In this document: in pieces, positions 55,968-64,000 of the stretch
Layout: every line of letters begins with the position of its first letter
Position numbering within the stretch: position 1 is the stretch's first letter
From: Caballeronia turbans
GTDB taxonomy: Bacteria; Pseudomonadota; Gammaproteobacteria; Burkholderiales; Burkholderiaceae
Assembly (NCBI GenBank): GCA_001544655.2
Contig: FCOD02000012.1
Location: forward strand, 1 to 64,000
Length of the DNA: 64,000 nt
Direction of reading: 5' to 3'
The notes under the pieces: generated by a model
Told to the model about the DNA's origin: nothing
Seen by the model: only the letters and a program-made list of their open reading frames with translations
Databases searched by the model: none
Position numbers and translations under genes: made by a program

Positions 55968-57042
55968 TCGCGTTCTCCCGGATATCCTGCGTGAGCACGC
56001 GCAGATCGTCATCGGTCCAGTCGAGGCCCACTTCGTCGCCTTCCTCGGGCGGCGGCGCGCCATGATTCGGCTGTGCGACACGCAGCTTGCCGAGCCCGGT
56101 TTCGACTTCGAGCAGCCATTGATTGCCGACGAAAACACGCGTCGCGATGCGGCCGCGCACGCGGGCGTTCGCCCCATTGCCGTTCGCAAGGTGGACCTTC
56201 TCCGGGCGGATATAGACGTTCACGGCGCCATCGACGTGACGGCCTTCGTGCGGCACGTGCAGCGTCGTGCCGGCGACATCGACGATCGCGCAGCGCGGAT
56301 TGCGCTGCAACACTTCGCCGGCGAACGCGTTGGTGCGGCCGAGGAAGGTCGAGGTGAACTGCGTGGCGGGGCGCTCGTAGGCGTCGTAAGGTGTGGAAAG
56401 CTGTGCAATGGCCCCGCGATGCATCACCGCGATGCGGTCGCTCATGGTCATGGCTTCCACCTGATCGTGCGTGACGAGGATCGTCGTGATGCCGAGGCGC
56501 TTCTGGATGGCGCGCAGTTCGATATGCATTTCCTCGCGCAACTTGGCGTCGAGGTTGGACATCGGTTCGTCGAGCAGCAGCAGCTCGGGCTGCATCGCGA
56601 TGGCGCGCGCGATCGCGACGCGCTGGCGCTGGCCGCCCGACAGTTCCTTCGGAAAGCGATGCCCGAGCCCCTTCAGGCGCACGAGCGCGAGCGCTTCCTC
56701 GACGCGCTCTTCGCGTTCCTTGCGCTTCACCTTGCGCATCTCCAGCCCGAAGCCGACGTTGCCCGCCACCGTCATATGCGGGAAGAGCGCGTAGCTCTGA
56801 AACACCACGCCGATGCCGCGCTTTTCCGGGCGCTCGTTCGTGATGTCGCGGCCATCGAGCAGGATGCGGCCGGTGGTCGGCGTGACGAAGCCCGCGACCA
56901 TTTGCAGCGTGGTGGTCTTGCCGCAGCCGGACGGGCCGAGCAGCGACAACAGCTCGCCGCGCTCGACCGAAAGATCGAGCCGTTCGATCGCCGTGAAATC
57001 GCCGTAGCGTTTCGAAATGCCTTGCAGAGTCAGAAAGGCCAT
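55954..57042 (-). CDS. ABC transporter ATP-binding protein, PotA-like
   Basis: 362 residues. Walker A GPSGCGKTT near 37-45, signature LSGGQRQRVAIARA, Walker B LLLLDEPMSNLDAKLR, and the H-loop LVTHDQVEA. The C-terminal TOBE domain (FAGEVLQRNPR and so on) is the PotA/MalK type. It powers import with the two permeases. It follows the binding-protein gene by 43 bases. Confidence 0.95.
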   Translation of the reverse strand: MAFLTLQGISKRYGDFTAIERLDLSVERGELLSLLGPSGCGKTTTLQMVAGFVTPTTGRILLDGRDITNERPEKRGIGVVFQSYALFPHMTVAGNVGFGLEMRKVKRKEREERVEEALALVRLKGLGHRFPKELSGGQRQRVAIARAIAMQPELLLLDEPMSNLDAKLREEMHIELRAIQKRLGITTILVTHDQVEAMTMSDRIAVMHRGAIAQLSTPYDAYERPATQFTSTFLGRTNAFAGEVLQRNPRCAIVDVAGTTLHVPHEGRHVDGAVNVYIRPEKVHLANGNGANARVRGRIATRVFVGNQWLLEVETGLGKLRVAQPNHGAPPPEEGDEVGLDWTDDDLRVLTQDIRENANGHA

Positions 57043-57085
57043 GCGCCTTGCTCCTTCGTCACGTCAACGGATGCCGGGCCGCGAA

Positions 57086-58153
57086 TCAGCGCTCGACCGA
57101 ACGATTCCAGCGCTCGGTCCATTCGGTGCGATGCTGGTTGATCGTGGCCCAGTCCATCGCGGTGAGCTTGCTGATCTGGTCGGGACCGTACGGCACGCGG
57201 GCGGCGACATCGGGTGTGAGCTTCACCGTCTTGTTGACGGGACCGAGGCCGATGTTCTGCGCCTGCAAGGTCTGCACTTCAGGCGTGAGCAGGTACTGCA
57301 CGAACTGTTGCGACAACTGCGGCTGCGCATTCTCCGCCACGACGCACGCCGCCACCTGCAACGCGACCGCGCCTTCCTTCGGGTAGATGAACTTGAGCGG
57401 AAAGCCGGTGTTCTGCAATGCGACGGCGCGGCCGCTGCCGTAGGGCGCGAGGATGACGTCGCCGGACTGCATCTGGCCGTCCATCTCGCCGGGCGTCGGC
57501 GCCCAGGAGAGCACGTTGGGCGCAACCTGCTTCGTCATCTCGGTGAAGCCCGGATCGATGTTCTTCTCGCCGCCGCCGGAGAGGCGCGCCAGCATCACGA
57601 GCGTATGCAGGCCGTAGGTATTGGTGATCGGCGGCACGCCGAGCTTGCCCTTGATGCGCTTGTCGGTGAGCGCCTTCCACGAATCGGGCGGCGGCAGCCC
57701 GGCTTTCTTGAACGCTTCCTCGTTGTAGCCGATGCCGGTCGCTACCATGCCCACGCCCACCGACGTCTCCCCGAGCTTCGCGAGCGGATAGACGTCTTTC
57801 ATGATGGGCGCATCGTCGAGCTTCGCGCACAGGTTCATCTGCATCGCCTGATACATGGGGCCGTCGTCCATCACGGCGACATTGATCTGCTGATGGCCCT
57901 TCTGCGCCTGCAGCTTGGCGAGCGTGTCGCTCGAATTGCCCGCGACGTAGACGATCTTGACGTTGTGCGCCTTCTCGAACGGCGGAATGATCTTCTGCCG
58001 ATAAAGCTGCTCGTTCGAGCCGCCGACATTGGCGACATAGAGGGTGGTTTCAGCGTGGGCCAGAAGCGGCACGGCGAGCGCGCCGGTAATCGACAGTCCG
58101 GCGAAAGCGGTGCGGGACAGGCAGGACAGACGGCGATGCAGCGTGCTTCTCAT
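57086..58153 (-). CDS. ABC transporter substrate-binding protein, PotD/iron(III)-type
   Basis: 355 residues from ATG at 58153, with GGAGAT upstream. Sec signal (SITGALAVPLLAHA, cleavage before ETTLYVAN). Family 1/PotD-like periplasmic binding protein with VVYVAGNSSDTLAKLQAQKG-like loop. It is first in the operon with the ATPase, permeases and oxidases, and divergent from a LysR gene. The ligand is unknown; an opine, D-amino acid or amine is inferred from the oxidases. Confidence 0.92.
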   Translation of the reverse strand: MRSTLHRRLSCLSRTAFAGLSITGALAVPLLAHAETTLYVANVGGSNEQLYRQKIIPPFEKAHNVKIVYVAGNSSDTLAKLQAQKGHQQINVAVMDDGPMYQAMQMNLCAKLDDAPIMKDVYPLAKLGETSVGVGMVATGIGYNEEAFKKAGLPPPDSWKALTDKRIKGKLGVPPITNTYGLHTLVMLARLSGGGEKNIDPGFTEMTKQVAPNVLSWAPTPGEMDGQMQSGDVILAPYGSGRAVALQNTGFPLKFIYPKEGAVALQVAACVVAENAQPQLSQQFVQYLLTPEVQTLQAQNIGLGPVNKTVKLTPDVAARVPYGPDQISKLTAMDWATINQHRTEWTERWNRSVER

Positions 58154-58228
58154 GACGATGATCTCCAGTGTTCCGGTACGTGGGGCGCGGGCTGAGGGCC
58201 CGTCGATGAAAGCAGTGTCGCGCGGGCG

Positions 58229-58280
58229 ATTCATATCGTCCAATACGAATAAAATACAAACCCATACCTGGTTGATATGG
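58229..58280. promoter_or_regulatory. Putative LysR-binding dyads between the transporter and LysR genes
   Basis: ATTCATAT (58229-58236), a 6-base spacer and ATACGAAT (58243-58250) form a dyad with one mismatch. A weaker dyad, CCATA (58262-58266) with TATGG (58276-58280), lies next to it. The spacing suits a LysR tetramer binding between two divergent starts. Confidence 0.5.
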
Positions 58281-58312
58281 ACTGGGGACAGCGAGAATAG
58301 GGAAAACACGCA

Positions 58313-59263
58313 ATGAATCTCAAGCACATCGAGGCGTTTCGCGCCGTCATGGTGTCGGGATCGATGACCGCCGCGGCCAAGGCGCTCTTCACGTCGCAGC
58401 CCAACGTGAGCCGTCTCATCTCGCAACTCGAGCGCGAAACGGGCTTGCAGTTATTTCAGCGCAGCGGCGTGCGGCTGATTCCGACGAGCGAGGGCACCGC
58501 TTTTTTCCGCGAGGTCGAACGTGCATTCGTCGGCTTGCAGGGACTGGCCAATGCGGCCGCGCAGATCCGCAATCTCGGCAGCGGGCGTCTGCGCATCGCG
58601 GCGATGCCTTCGGCGGGCATCACGCTCGTGCCGCACGCCATCAAGCGTTTCGTCGAGCTGTATCCGGAAGTCACGGTGTCGCTGCACGTCAACACGTCGG
58701 GCACGGTCAACCACTGGACGGCTTCGCAGTTCTGCGATCTGGGTGTCGCCGTGTACGTGAGCGAGGCGTCGGATTGCGAAGTGGAACAGTTGTCGAGCGT
58801 CGCCGCGGTGTGCGTGATGCCGGCGGCGCATCGGCTCGCGGCGAAGCGCGTGATCAGGCCGGAGGATCTGGAAGGCGAGTCGTTCATCTCGCTGTGTCAC
58901 GGCGACGGCACGCGCGCATTGATGGACGAAGTGTTTCAGCGCGCGGGCGTGAAGCGTGTGCTCGCCATCGAGGCGCAGTATACGGCGATGTGCTGCGAGA
59001 TGGTGCGGCACGGCATGGGCGTGACGCTCGCGCATCCGATCGTCGCGCGCGACTACAGGGGACCGGATACCGCCATCCGTCCGTTTCTGCCGGCGACGCG
59101 CTTTCCCACCTATCTGCTGTTTCCTCCGCACAGGCCGCGTGAGCGGCTGGCGTCGGCATTCGTCGAGGTGTTGCGCGGACTGCATGAAGAGTTGCTGGCT
59201 GATGTCGTCGCGCCGGCGAAGCGCACGCGCGTGAAGGGGGCATCCGGTCAACGTCCGGCGTAG
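58313..59263 (+). CDS. LysR-family regulator divergent from the ABC transporter/oxidase genes
   Basis: 316 residues. Helix-turn-helix at about 1-60 (HIEAFRAVMVSGSMTAAAKAL, quoted in part, FTSQPNVSRLISQLE), with the effector-binding fold to about 295. It resembles regulators of the opine/octopine catabolism type (OccR, NocR), which fits the operon opposite. The Lys/Arg-rich C-terminus is short. Confidence 0.92.
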   Translation: MNLKHIEAFRAVMVSGSMTAAAKALFTSQPNVSRLISQLERETGLQLFQRSGVRLIPTSEGTAFFREVERAFVGLQGLANAAAQIRNLGSGRLRIAAMPSAGITLVPHAIKRFVELYPEVTVSLHVNTSGTVNHWTASQFCDLGVAVYVSEASDCEVEQLSSVAAVCVMPAAHRLAAKRVIRPEDLEGESFISLCHGDGTRALMDEVFQRAGVKRVLAIEAQYTAMCCEMVRHGMGVTLAHPIVARDYRGPDTAIRPFLPATRFPTYLLFPPHRPRERLASAFVEVLRGLHEELLADVVAPAKRTRVKGASGQRPA

Positions 59264-59357
59264 CATCGTACGAGCCTGCGTGCGCCAACCATCGAGCAGC
59301 TTTCGAGCGGCGCCACGCATACCTCGTGATAGCTCGGCCAGATCATCGGAGATCGCG

Positions 59358-59522
59358 CGCATACCCGATGAGATCTACGCCGCTTCGAAAAGCTGGACGG
59401 AAAAGGCTTGTCCGAAGCTGATTCGATACAACGTCCTTCGAAAGGGCGGTCACTTCGCAGCGTGGGAGCAGCCGCAAGCCTTCACGCAGGAACTCCGAGC
59501 GAGCTTTAGCCGCTATCGCTGA
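59358..59522 (+). pseudogene. C-terminal scrap of an epoxide-hydrolase-like alpha/beta hydrolase
   Basis: The translated stretch has the ending of epoxide-hydrolase-type alpha/beta hydrolases: YNVLRKGGHFAAWEQPQAF, including the catalytic-type His (GGHFAAWEQ), and a closing ELRASFSRYR. There is no fold before it, and the preceding 100 bases do not continue it. It is the remnant of a truncated gene, possibly a leftover from a rearrangement. Confidence 0.7.
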
Positions 59523-59679
59523 TATTGCAAGGACCACGCAAGAGCGATACGACATGGCGCGAGCTTCGCAAATTTTCGGACCATCCTAAAGTTTCGTCGA
59601 CTTCGGTCGTAGTTGTTCCTTACCGATCGCACGTCTGCAAGGCACCGCCGATCTCATCTTCTACTGCCGACGACACATC

Positions 59680-60720
59680 ATGGAAATGTCCGCTGTCAGA
59701 CTCCGAGTGACTGCCTCATCTCTTGAGCGTCAGCGTGGTGCGATGGCGATCACCATGCCTTTCGCATTGATTGCAGCGCTCGCCTTCGGTGCTTTCGCGG
59801 TCGATCTGGGGCATGTCTTTCTGGCAAGGACCGAACTGCAAACAGCGGCCGACGCTTCCGCGCTGACGGGCGCTGGCACGCTGCTGGCCGGCGGTTCGAC
59901 CCCGAACTGGAGTTCCGCCAGCGCATCGGCTGCGACTGCGGTGAGCCTGAATTCGTCAGATGGCGTCACTCTAAAGAATGCATCGGTGCAGACCGGGTTC
60001 TGGAATCTTGCAAACGCGTCATCCGGCCTCAAGGCGACGAACATCACACCGGGCGCCTACGACGCCCCCGCCGTGCAGGTTATCGTGTCCCGAGCCGCGG
60101 GACTCAACGGCGGCGCTATTGGTTTCTGGTTTGCCAAGCTATTCGGCGTCGGCAGTGGACCGGCGAGCGCGACGGCGGTAGCCATCGTGGCGGCACCCGG
60201 CTATGTCGCCCCCGGCGGGCTTTTTCCAGTCGCGATCGGCAAGTGCATTTACAGCCAGTACTGGAACGTCCAGTCGGGTACGCCCGCAATCGATCCCGCT
60301 ACGGGCAAGCCCTTCACAATCCAGATCGGCAATGGCGCGACCTACCGCGGCTGCGAAGCCGGTCAGTGGACTTCGTTCCAGACCGATAACAACGATGTCA
60401 CGACGGTGCGGGGACTGATCAGCGGCGGCAATCCGACCGGGCTGAGCATCGGGGATGCGATCTGGATCGAGCCGGGCGTAAAGACTTCCATCTACGCCAA
60501 CGTGCCATCCAACATTGATGTACTGGTGCCGGTGGTCGAACAGGCCACGACGTCGAGTCAGCCCGTCATCGCCTTCGCAGCTTTCCACATTGACAATGCG
60601 ACGGGCGGAAGCGGCAAGTACATCGAGGGCCACTTCATCGCCGGCTACAAGATCACGGCGTCTGCCGGTCAGGTCGGACCTTACTATGGCGCATACGTCC
60701 CGCCCCGGCTGGCGCGCTGA
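59680..60720 (+). CDS. TadG-like protein, Tad/Flp pilus or secretion-associated
   Basis: 346 residues. The N-terminus has the TadE/TadG signature: RQRGAMAITMPFALIAALAFGAFAVDLGHVFLARTELQTAADASALTGAG, quoted in part, a single transmembrane helix followed by a periplasmic domain. No Tad ATPase or platform gene is near, so it may act outside a full Tad system. A terminator follows at 60824. It is on the same strand as the TadE-like gene at 62511, with two minus-strand lipoproteins in between. Confidence 0.85.
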   Translation: MEMSAVRLRVTASSLERQRGAMAITMPFALIAALAFGAFAVDLGHVFLARTELQTAADASALTGAGTLLAGGSTPNWSSASASAATAVSLNSSDGVTLKNASVQTGFWNLANASSGLKATNITPGAYDAPAVQVIVSRAAGLNGGAIGFWFAKLFGVGSGPASATAVAIVAAPGYVAPGGLFPVAIGKCIYSQYWNVQSGTPAIDPATGKPFTIQIGNGATYRGCEAGQWTSFQTDNNDVTTVRGLISGGNPTGLSIGDAIWIEPGVKTSIYANVPSNIDVLVPVVEQATTSSQPVIAFAAFHIDNATGGSGKYIEGHFIAGYKITASAGQVGPYYGAYVPPRLAR

Positions 60721-60823
60721 CAACCCACAATGGGCGGCGCCCGAGTTCCATTCTTGGGGCGTCCCACGTCCCGGTCCAGCTAAACCGGCATCGTTGGCCC
60801 TGAAGCGCGCCACGCAAGAAAAC

Positions 60824-60877
60824 AGCCCGATCGGCGCGAGCCGAGCGAGCTGTTCTTTGTCATGCGGGCTTTTTTTG
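60824..60877 (+). terminator. Rho-independent terminator after the TadG-like gene
   Basis: AGCCCG (60824-60829) pairs with CGGGCT (60865-60870), and a run of eight T follows (60870-60877). The long interior contains further pairing. The T-run is on the plus strand, so it serves the TadG-like gene. Confidence 0.65.
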
Positions 60878-60903
60878 CGAGCTAGTCGCAGATCGGTCAT
60901 CGC

Positions 60904-61068
60904 TCAACAGTTGCCTTTCTTGCCTTGACCGGGCGGGCAAAAGCCATTGCCGACACCGCCTTGCGGCTTGACTGCAACAGGTGCGGGGTCGGGAACGTAC
61001 ACGGCGCATGCGCTTGTGACGCCGGCGGCGATCAACAGCGCAGCGAGGGCTGCGACTCTCTTCATCAT
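60904..61068 (-). CDS. Small lipoprotein
   Basis: 54 residues from ATG at 61068; the adjacent ATG at 61065 has the better spacing from AGGAG. The signal peptide (LAALLIAAGVTSAC) ends in a lipobox. The short mature part is rich in Pro and Gly (CAVYVPDPAPVAVKPQGG) with CPPGQGKKGNC at the end. I know no family. It is downstream of the DUF4382 gene on the minus strand. Confidence 0.75.
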   Translation of the reverse strand: MMKRVAALAALLIAAGVTSACAVYVPDPAPVAVKPQGGVGNGFCPPGQGKKGNC

Positions 61069-61120
61069 GTTCTCCTGGTTGAAGGGGGCCTGGCGGTTCA
61101 TCGCCGCCACGTTGGATGCG

Positions 61121-62287
61121 TTAGAAGTTGAAATTCACGTTGGCCTGACCGGTTGTCGCGGTGACACCCGTCGATTGCGTGGCGCCCGATGCGGCGTCTG
61201 CCTCGAGCGTGTATTGGCCGGCTGCGGCCGGTGCGGCGGCGAAGCTCAGAGGCAGCGCAGCAGAGTAGGTGCTGACGATGGGCGCAGCGGCCGGCAACGA
61301 TAGCGCGTAGACGCCCGTGTCGAGATTCGCGTTGATGGAGCCGATCTCGAACGCGGCCGCATTGACCGGCTGCAACGCACGGACGAGGGCATCGGCGGTC
61401 GGCGTCACCTTCCCGCTTACCGTACTCATCGACGACGAAGGCAGCGCGATGGGTGCGTCAGAGGTGGACACAGCCGTGCTCGTGTTGACGACGACCGGCA
61501 CGGACCGTATGACACCGGTGGCGACGTTGTTCTGGACGATGACTACATCGTAGTTGCCTTGTGTGGAGCTTTGAATGAGCGGCGACAGCACGAATTTGCC
61601 GGTGCTGTCGGCGAGGGTGCCCTTGACGACCTTCCCGCCCTGCTCGGCATAGACGGTGGCGCCTGCCTGCGCGCGCGCGACATAACCCGCGATTTGCCCG
61701 CTCACGGTCGTCGGCGTTGCTGTCACGACCGGCTTGAGGGCGTAGGAGCCGTTGCCGCGCGTGACGACCGACTTGCACGCGTTGAAGTCGAGCACGAGGT
61801 CGACCAGCGTGTTTGGTTGAACAGTGAAGGGCTGGATGATCTTGTAGCCGCTCTGCGTCGCGCTCGGGGTATCGAGCGGCTGCTCGGTGCCGCCGGAGGG
61901 CACCACGGAATTGGCAATCGTGTTGCCTGCGTTCGAGGCGAGCACCAGGCGAACCTGCTGGTATTCGCCGGCGGGCAGCGCGCTTTGGCCGAGATCGGCG
62001 AGCACGCCGTTGGTCAATGACAGCAGATCGATCTTCTGCGGCGCGGGCAAGGCGACTGTAGTCCAACCCGCGTCGTTGTCGCCCGCCTGTGCGCTCGCAT
62101 TGACGCGCACCTTTGAAACGGTCACGTAGACGTGATCGAAACCGCAAGACGGCGCGTCCGTTATCGCGACGTGCAGCGTGCCGGACGGCGTGCTAGAAGC
62201 GCCATCACTCCCGCCTCCGCCGCAAGCCGCGAGCGCCAAAGGCAGCAGCGCTGCAAGAACCAGCGCTTTCCAAATTTTTCTAGTCAT
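61121..62287 (-). CDS. DUF4382-domain lipoprotein
   Basis: 388 residues. Lipoprotein signal with lipobox LAAC (ALVLAALLPLALAACGGGG), then a DUF4382 domain (GTLHVAITDAPSCGFDHVYVTVSKVRV, quoted in part) and a repetitive beta-rich C-terminal half with several SGQ/SGK-type Ig-like units. It is probably an outer-membrane lipoprotein. It precedes the small lipoprotein by 53 bases on the same strand, and both sit between two TadE/TadG-type genes on the plus strand. Confidence 0.88.
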   Translation of the reverse strand: MTRKIWKALVLAALLPLALAACGGGGSDGASSTPSGTLHVAITDAPSCGFDHVYVTVSKVRVNASAQAGDNDAGWTTVALPAPQKIDLLSLTNGVLADLGQSALPAGEYQQVRLVLASNAGNTIANSVVPSGGTEQPLDTPSATQSGYKIIQPFTVQPNTLVDLVLDFNACKSVVTRGNGSYALKPVVTATPTTVSGQIAGYVARAQAGATVYAEQGGKVVKGTLADSTGKFVLSPLIQSSTQGNYDVVIVQNNVATGVIRSVPVVVNTSTAVSTSDAPIALPSSSMSTVSGKVTPTADALVRALQPVNAAAFEIGSINANLDTGVYALSLPAAAPIVSTYSAALPLSFAAAPAAAGQYTLEADAASGATQSTGVTATTGQANVNFNF

Positions 62288-62510
62288 CTTCGCACCCTTT
62301 GTTTTTTTATTCGAGGTGGGCGGAAGCTTAGCTTTGAAATCGTCCGACGATTGTAACCGTGAGCTTTAAAACTGTAACTTCTAAAACAACATGTACTGCG
62401 GTCATTTCAGCTGGCTGGATCGCAATCCTTAAGCATTTCATAATTTTCTACGCGATACATTCACGCTCCCAGAACGTTGTGTCGAGCGCGCCAAAGTTAT
62501 CAAAAAAAAT

Positions 62511-62975
62511 ATGCGAAGAAATGAGGACCGTTCCAGTCACTTGCAAATCCGGAGAGGTGGACGGCGGTCTGCCACACAAGCGGGCAGTGTCGCGCTGGAA
62601 TTCGCCATCCTGCTTCCGTTTTTGCTCATGGTGCTAGTTGGCATCGTCGATGTCGGCTTGATGATTTACGACAAGGCAGCGCTTGCCGCCGCAGCGCGCG
62701 CGGCAGCCAGAGCCGGGACGATGGTGGCGGTGCCTGCGCTCTCTGCGACCCAGATTTCCGCGGTCGCTAGCGCCAATTGCAATGAGCTTCTCAGTTTCGG
62801 GAACGCAGGCAATTCACCAAGCGTTACCGTGAACAATGCAAGCGGGACCAGTCCGGGAAATACACTCACGGTTCGAATTTCTTATACCTATCGGGGCTTG
62901 ATGCTGGGATCAGTGTTCAGCGCGTTGACAGGTCCGGTCGTGCTCAATGCGACAGCGGTGATGACTTACGAATGA
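62511..62975 (+). CDS. TadE-like pilus/secretion protein
   Basis: 154 residues. TadE signature: GSVALEFAILLPFLLMVLVGIVDVGLMIYDKAALAAAARAAARAG, quoted in part, with the ALEFA motif near residue 30. One transmembrane helix, the C-terminal part in the periplasm. No other tad gene is near except the TadG-like one at 59680. Confidence 0.87.
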   Translation: MRRNEDRSSHLQIRRGGRRSATQAGSVALEFAILLPFLLMVLVGIVDVGLMIYDKAALAAAARAAARAGTMVAVPALSATQISAVASANCNELLSFGNAGNSPSVTVNNASGTSPGNTLTVRISYTYRGLMLGSVFSALTGPVVLNATAVMTYE

Positions 62976-63061
62976 GAGCGATGTTCCTGCGCCTGGCGAA
63001 CAAGACGACTCGATAAAGGCGATGAGTGATTCAAACCGGTTGATTCTCTCGACGCCATGAG

Positions 63062-63098
63062 CGACGCACGCCCATGCAGCCATCTGGCGCGTGCGTCG
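63062..63098. other. Hairpin between convergent TadE-like and hypothetical genes
   Basis: CGACGCACGC (63062-63071) pairs with GCGTGCGTCG (63089-63098), a perfect 10-bp stem. No T-run on either side; it may act as a weak bidirectional terminator. Confidence 0.5.
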
Positions 63099-63110
63099 TA
63101 AGCGTCAGAA

Positions 63111-63407
63111 CTAAGACTTGTTCAAATGAGCAATGACCGCACCCTCCGTCACGTCCGGCGCGGCCGCTCCAATGCTTCCCGCATTCTTCGCGATCCACTC
63201 CTTCGCTTTTTGCACGCTCTCATCAATACCCGCCTTGTCCCGACACACAGTCACGGAAAATCCGCCCTCGCCGGTGCGCACGAGCGTGTATGTGACCAAG
63301 CCTTTGACACCACCCATCCATTCTTCGACCTCAGCGTTATGCTTCTCGAGCAAATCAAACAATTCTGTCGCGCCCTTTCCGGAATATCGTCTTAGAACAG
63401 TTTGCAT
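63111..63407 (-). CDS. Small hypothetical protein
   Basis: 98 residues from ATG at 63407, with GGAGG 8 bases upstream; the frame can also be opened by a TTG at 63422, which is less likely. The predicted alternation of strands and helices (VTYTLVRTGEGGFSVTVCRDKAGIDESVQKAKEWI, quoted in part) suggests a small dimeric ferredoxin-like fold. I know no family name. It is convergent with the TadE-like gene. Confidence 0.75.
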   Translation of the reverse strand: MQTVLRRYSGKGATELFDLLEKHNAEVEEWMGGVKGLVTYTLVRTGEGGFSVTVCRDKAGIDESVQKAKEWIAKNAGSIGAAAPDVTEGAVIAHLNKS

Positions 63408-63660
63408 GATTGGTTCCTCCAATTCAGCAAGATAAGGCGCCCGAGAACATACAACGATGCATTCCGTCTCATCATTGCTCAGTAGCGGCTACGAACACGG
63501 CAAGACCGGCCGTCGCCACAACAACCAAGTGTAGTAATCAAGCTGCCTATGTAAAGCAGTTGCTAACCGCTGATTCGCTTTTCGATACCTTGAGTAAGGT
63601 AAGCTGATACTCCCAATTTTCGGAGCGGGGCGTGCAGTGAACCCCTGAGGCTGCCTTTCT

Positions 63661-64000
63661 TCAGTCGAAGCGCTTGCGAATGAATCGGCATGGATTGCCA
63701 CCATAGACGCCCTCAGGCGCGAGCGAACGATGCACGACGGACAGCGGCGTGACCACGGTGGAACGGCCGATCGTCACGCCCATCTGCACGACGCAGTTCG
63801 CCGTGATCCACACGCCGTCTTCGATGACGATCGGCGCGACGCGCAGGTTCATCGTCGTGCTCATCTCATGTGAGCCGGTCGTCAGGAAAGTCCTTTGCGA
63901 GATGCAGACATTCGAGCCGATCCGAATGGGCGCCTGGTTATAGATCCACGCATCGGCGCCGAACCAGGAGTGATCGCCGACCACGAGATTCCAGGGCGCT
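63661..64000 (-). CDS. wcaF: WcaF-like colanic-acid-type acetyltransferase, 3' part
   Basis: The 5' end is beyond the window; the visible part runs to the stop at 63661. It is a left-handed beta-helix hexapeptide-repeat acetyltransferase. GDHSWFGADAWIYNQAPIRIGSNVCISQRTFLTTGSHE, quoted in part, and VYGGNPCRFIRKRF at the end are typical of WcaF-type exopolysaccharide O-acetyltransferases. The frame continues to the window edge with PWNLVVGDH. It acts on sugar groups of exopolysaccharide in the cytoplasm. Confidence 0.88.
   Translation of the reverse strand, partial: APWNLVVGDHSWFGADAWIYNQAPIRIGSNVCISQRTFLTTGSHEMSTTMNLRVAPIVIEDGVWITANCVVQMGVTIGRSTVVTPLSVVHRSLAPEGVYGGNPCRFIRKRFD

Noticed and set aside
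59264-59362. Short minus-strand open stretch beginning with ATG at 59362
   Set aside because: About 33 codons before it runs into the antisense of the LysR gene; it has no ribosome binding site or family resemblance.

Overview
The window looks like a chromosomal segment of a Burkholderiales bacterium, most likely in the Paraburkholderia/Caballeronia/Burkholderia group. The reasons are high GC, dense genes, many LysR regulators, tartrate and TRAP-linked carboxylate catabolism, a YghU-type GST and lipoproteins typical of this group. This is inferred from gene content, not from a marker gene. I saw no tRNA, rRNA, CRISPR array or intact insertion sequence.

Layout. 1-1.8 kb: the 3' end of an RHS polymorphic toxin with a TNT-like tip, broken by three in-frame stops but followed by an intact immunity candidate. 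1.8-5.7 kb: two paralogous OmpR-type regulators (divergent), one histidine kinase, and a Tat-exported phosphatase-like lipoprotein that lacks its catalytic cysteine. 5.8-9.8 kb: a lactate-type module (Dld, MFS transporter, FadR-type GntR regulator) with two matching TGGTCCNACCA operators. 10-14.4 kb: small envelope proteins, a clan-A glycoside hydrolase lipoprotein and a GT87 membrane glycosyltransferase. 14.7-19 kb: YghU GST, a DksA-like protein without zinc cysteines, and a ClpG/ClpK-like disaggregase. 19.1-21 kb: an encapsulin nanocompartment operon with a DyP peroxidase cargo. 21.1-28.8 kb: a hypothetical protein, a HAD hydrolase, a TetR regulator, then tartrate catabolism (ttdAB, MFS transporter, LysR, ttuC).

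28.9-41.2 kb: LysR regulators, an EAL phosphodiesterase, an SDR, CsbD, a sigma54-type two-component pair, a pair of proteins sharing a tandem-repeat domain, an MFS transporter, a lipoprotein and a GH88 hydrolase. 41.3-49.8 kb: an AraC regulator, then a five-gene acyl-CoA operon (MaoC, enoyl-CoA hydratase, acyl-CoA dehydrogenase, CoA-transferase, MaoC) divergent from a TRAP transporter, with an inverted pair of 32-bp sequences between them. 49.8-59.3 kb: RidA, a four-gene FAD/[2Fe-2S] amine oxidase set, a PotABCD-like ABC transporter and a divergent LysR regulator, which together look like uptake and oxidative deamination of an opine-like or D-amino-acid-like compound. 59.3-64 kb: a hydrolase gene scrap, TadG- and TadE-like proteins flanking two minus-strand lipoproteins, a small hypothetical protein and the end of a WcaF-like acetyltransferase.

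Most of the window is metabolic accessory DNA: transporter, enzymes and a local regulator, with genes tightly coupled by ATGA or GTGA overlaps. The least ordinary items are the encapsulin/DyP operon, whose shell gene start lies inside the cargo-loading tail codons, the decayed RHS-TNT toxin, the Cys-less phosphatase, the paired FadR-type operators and the inverted 32-bp pair at the TRAP/acyl-CoA promoter.
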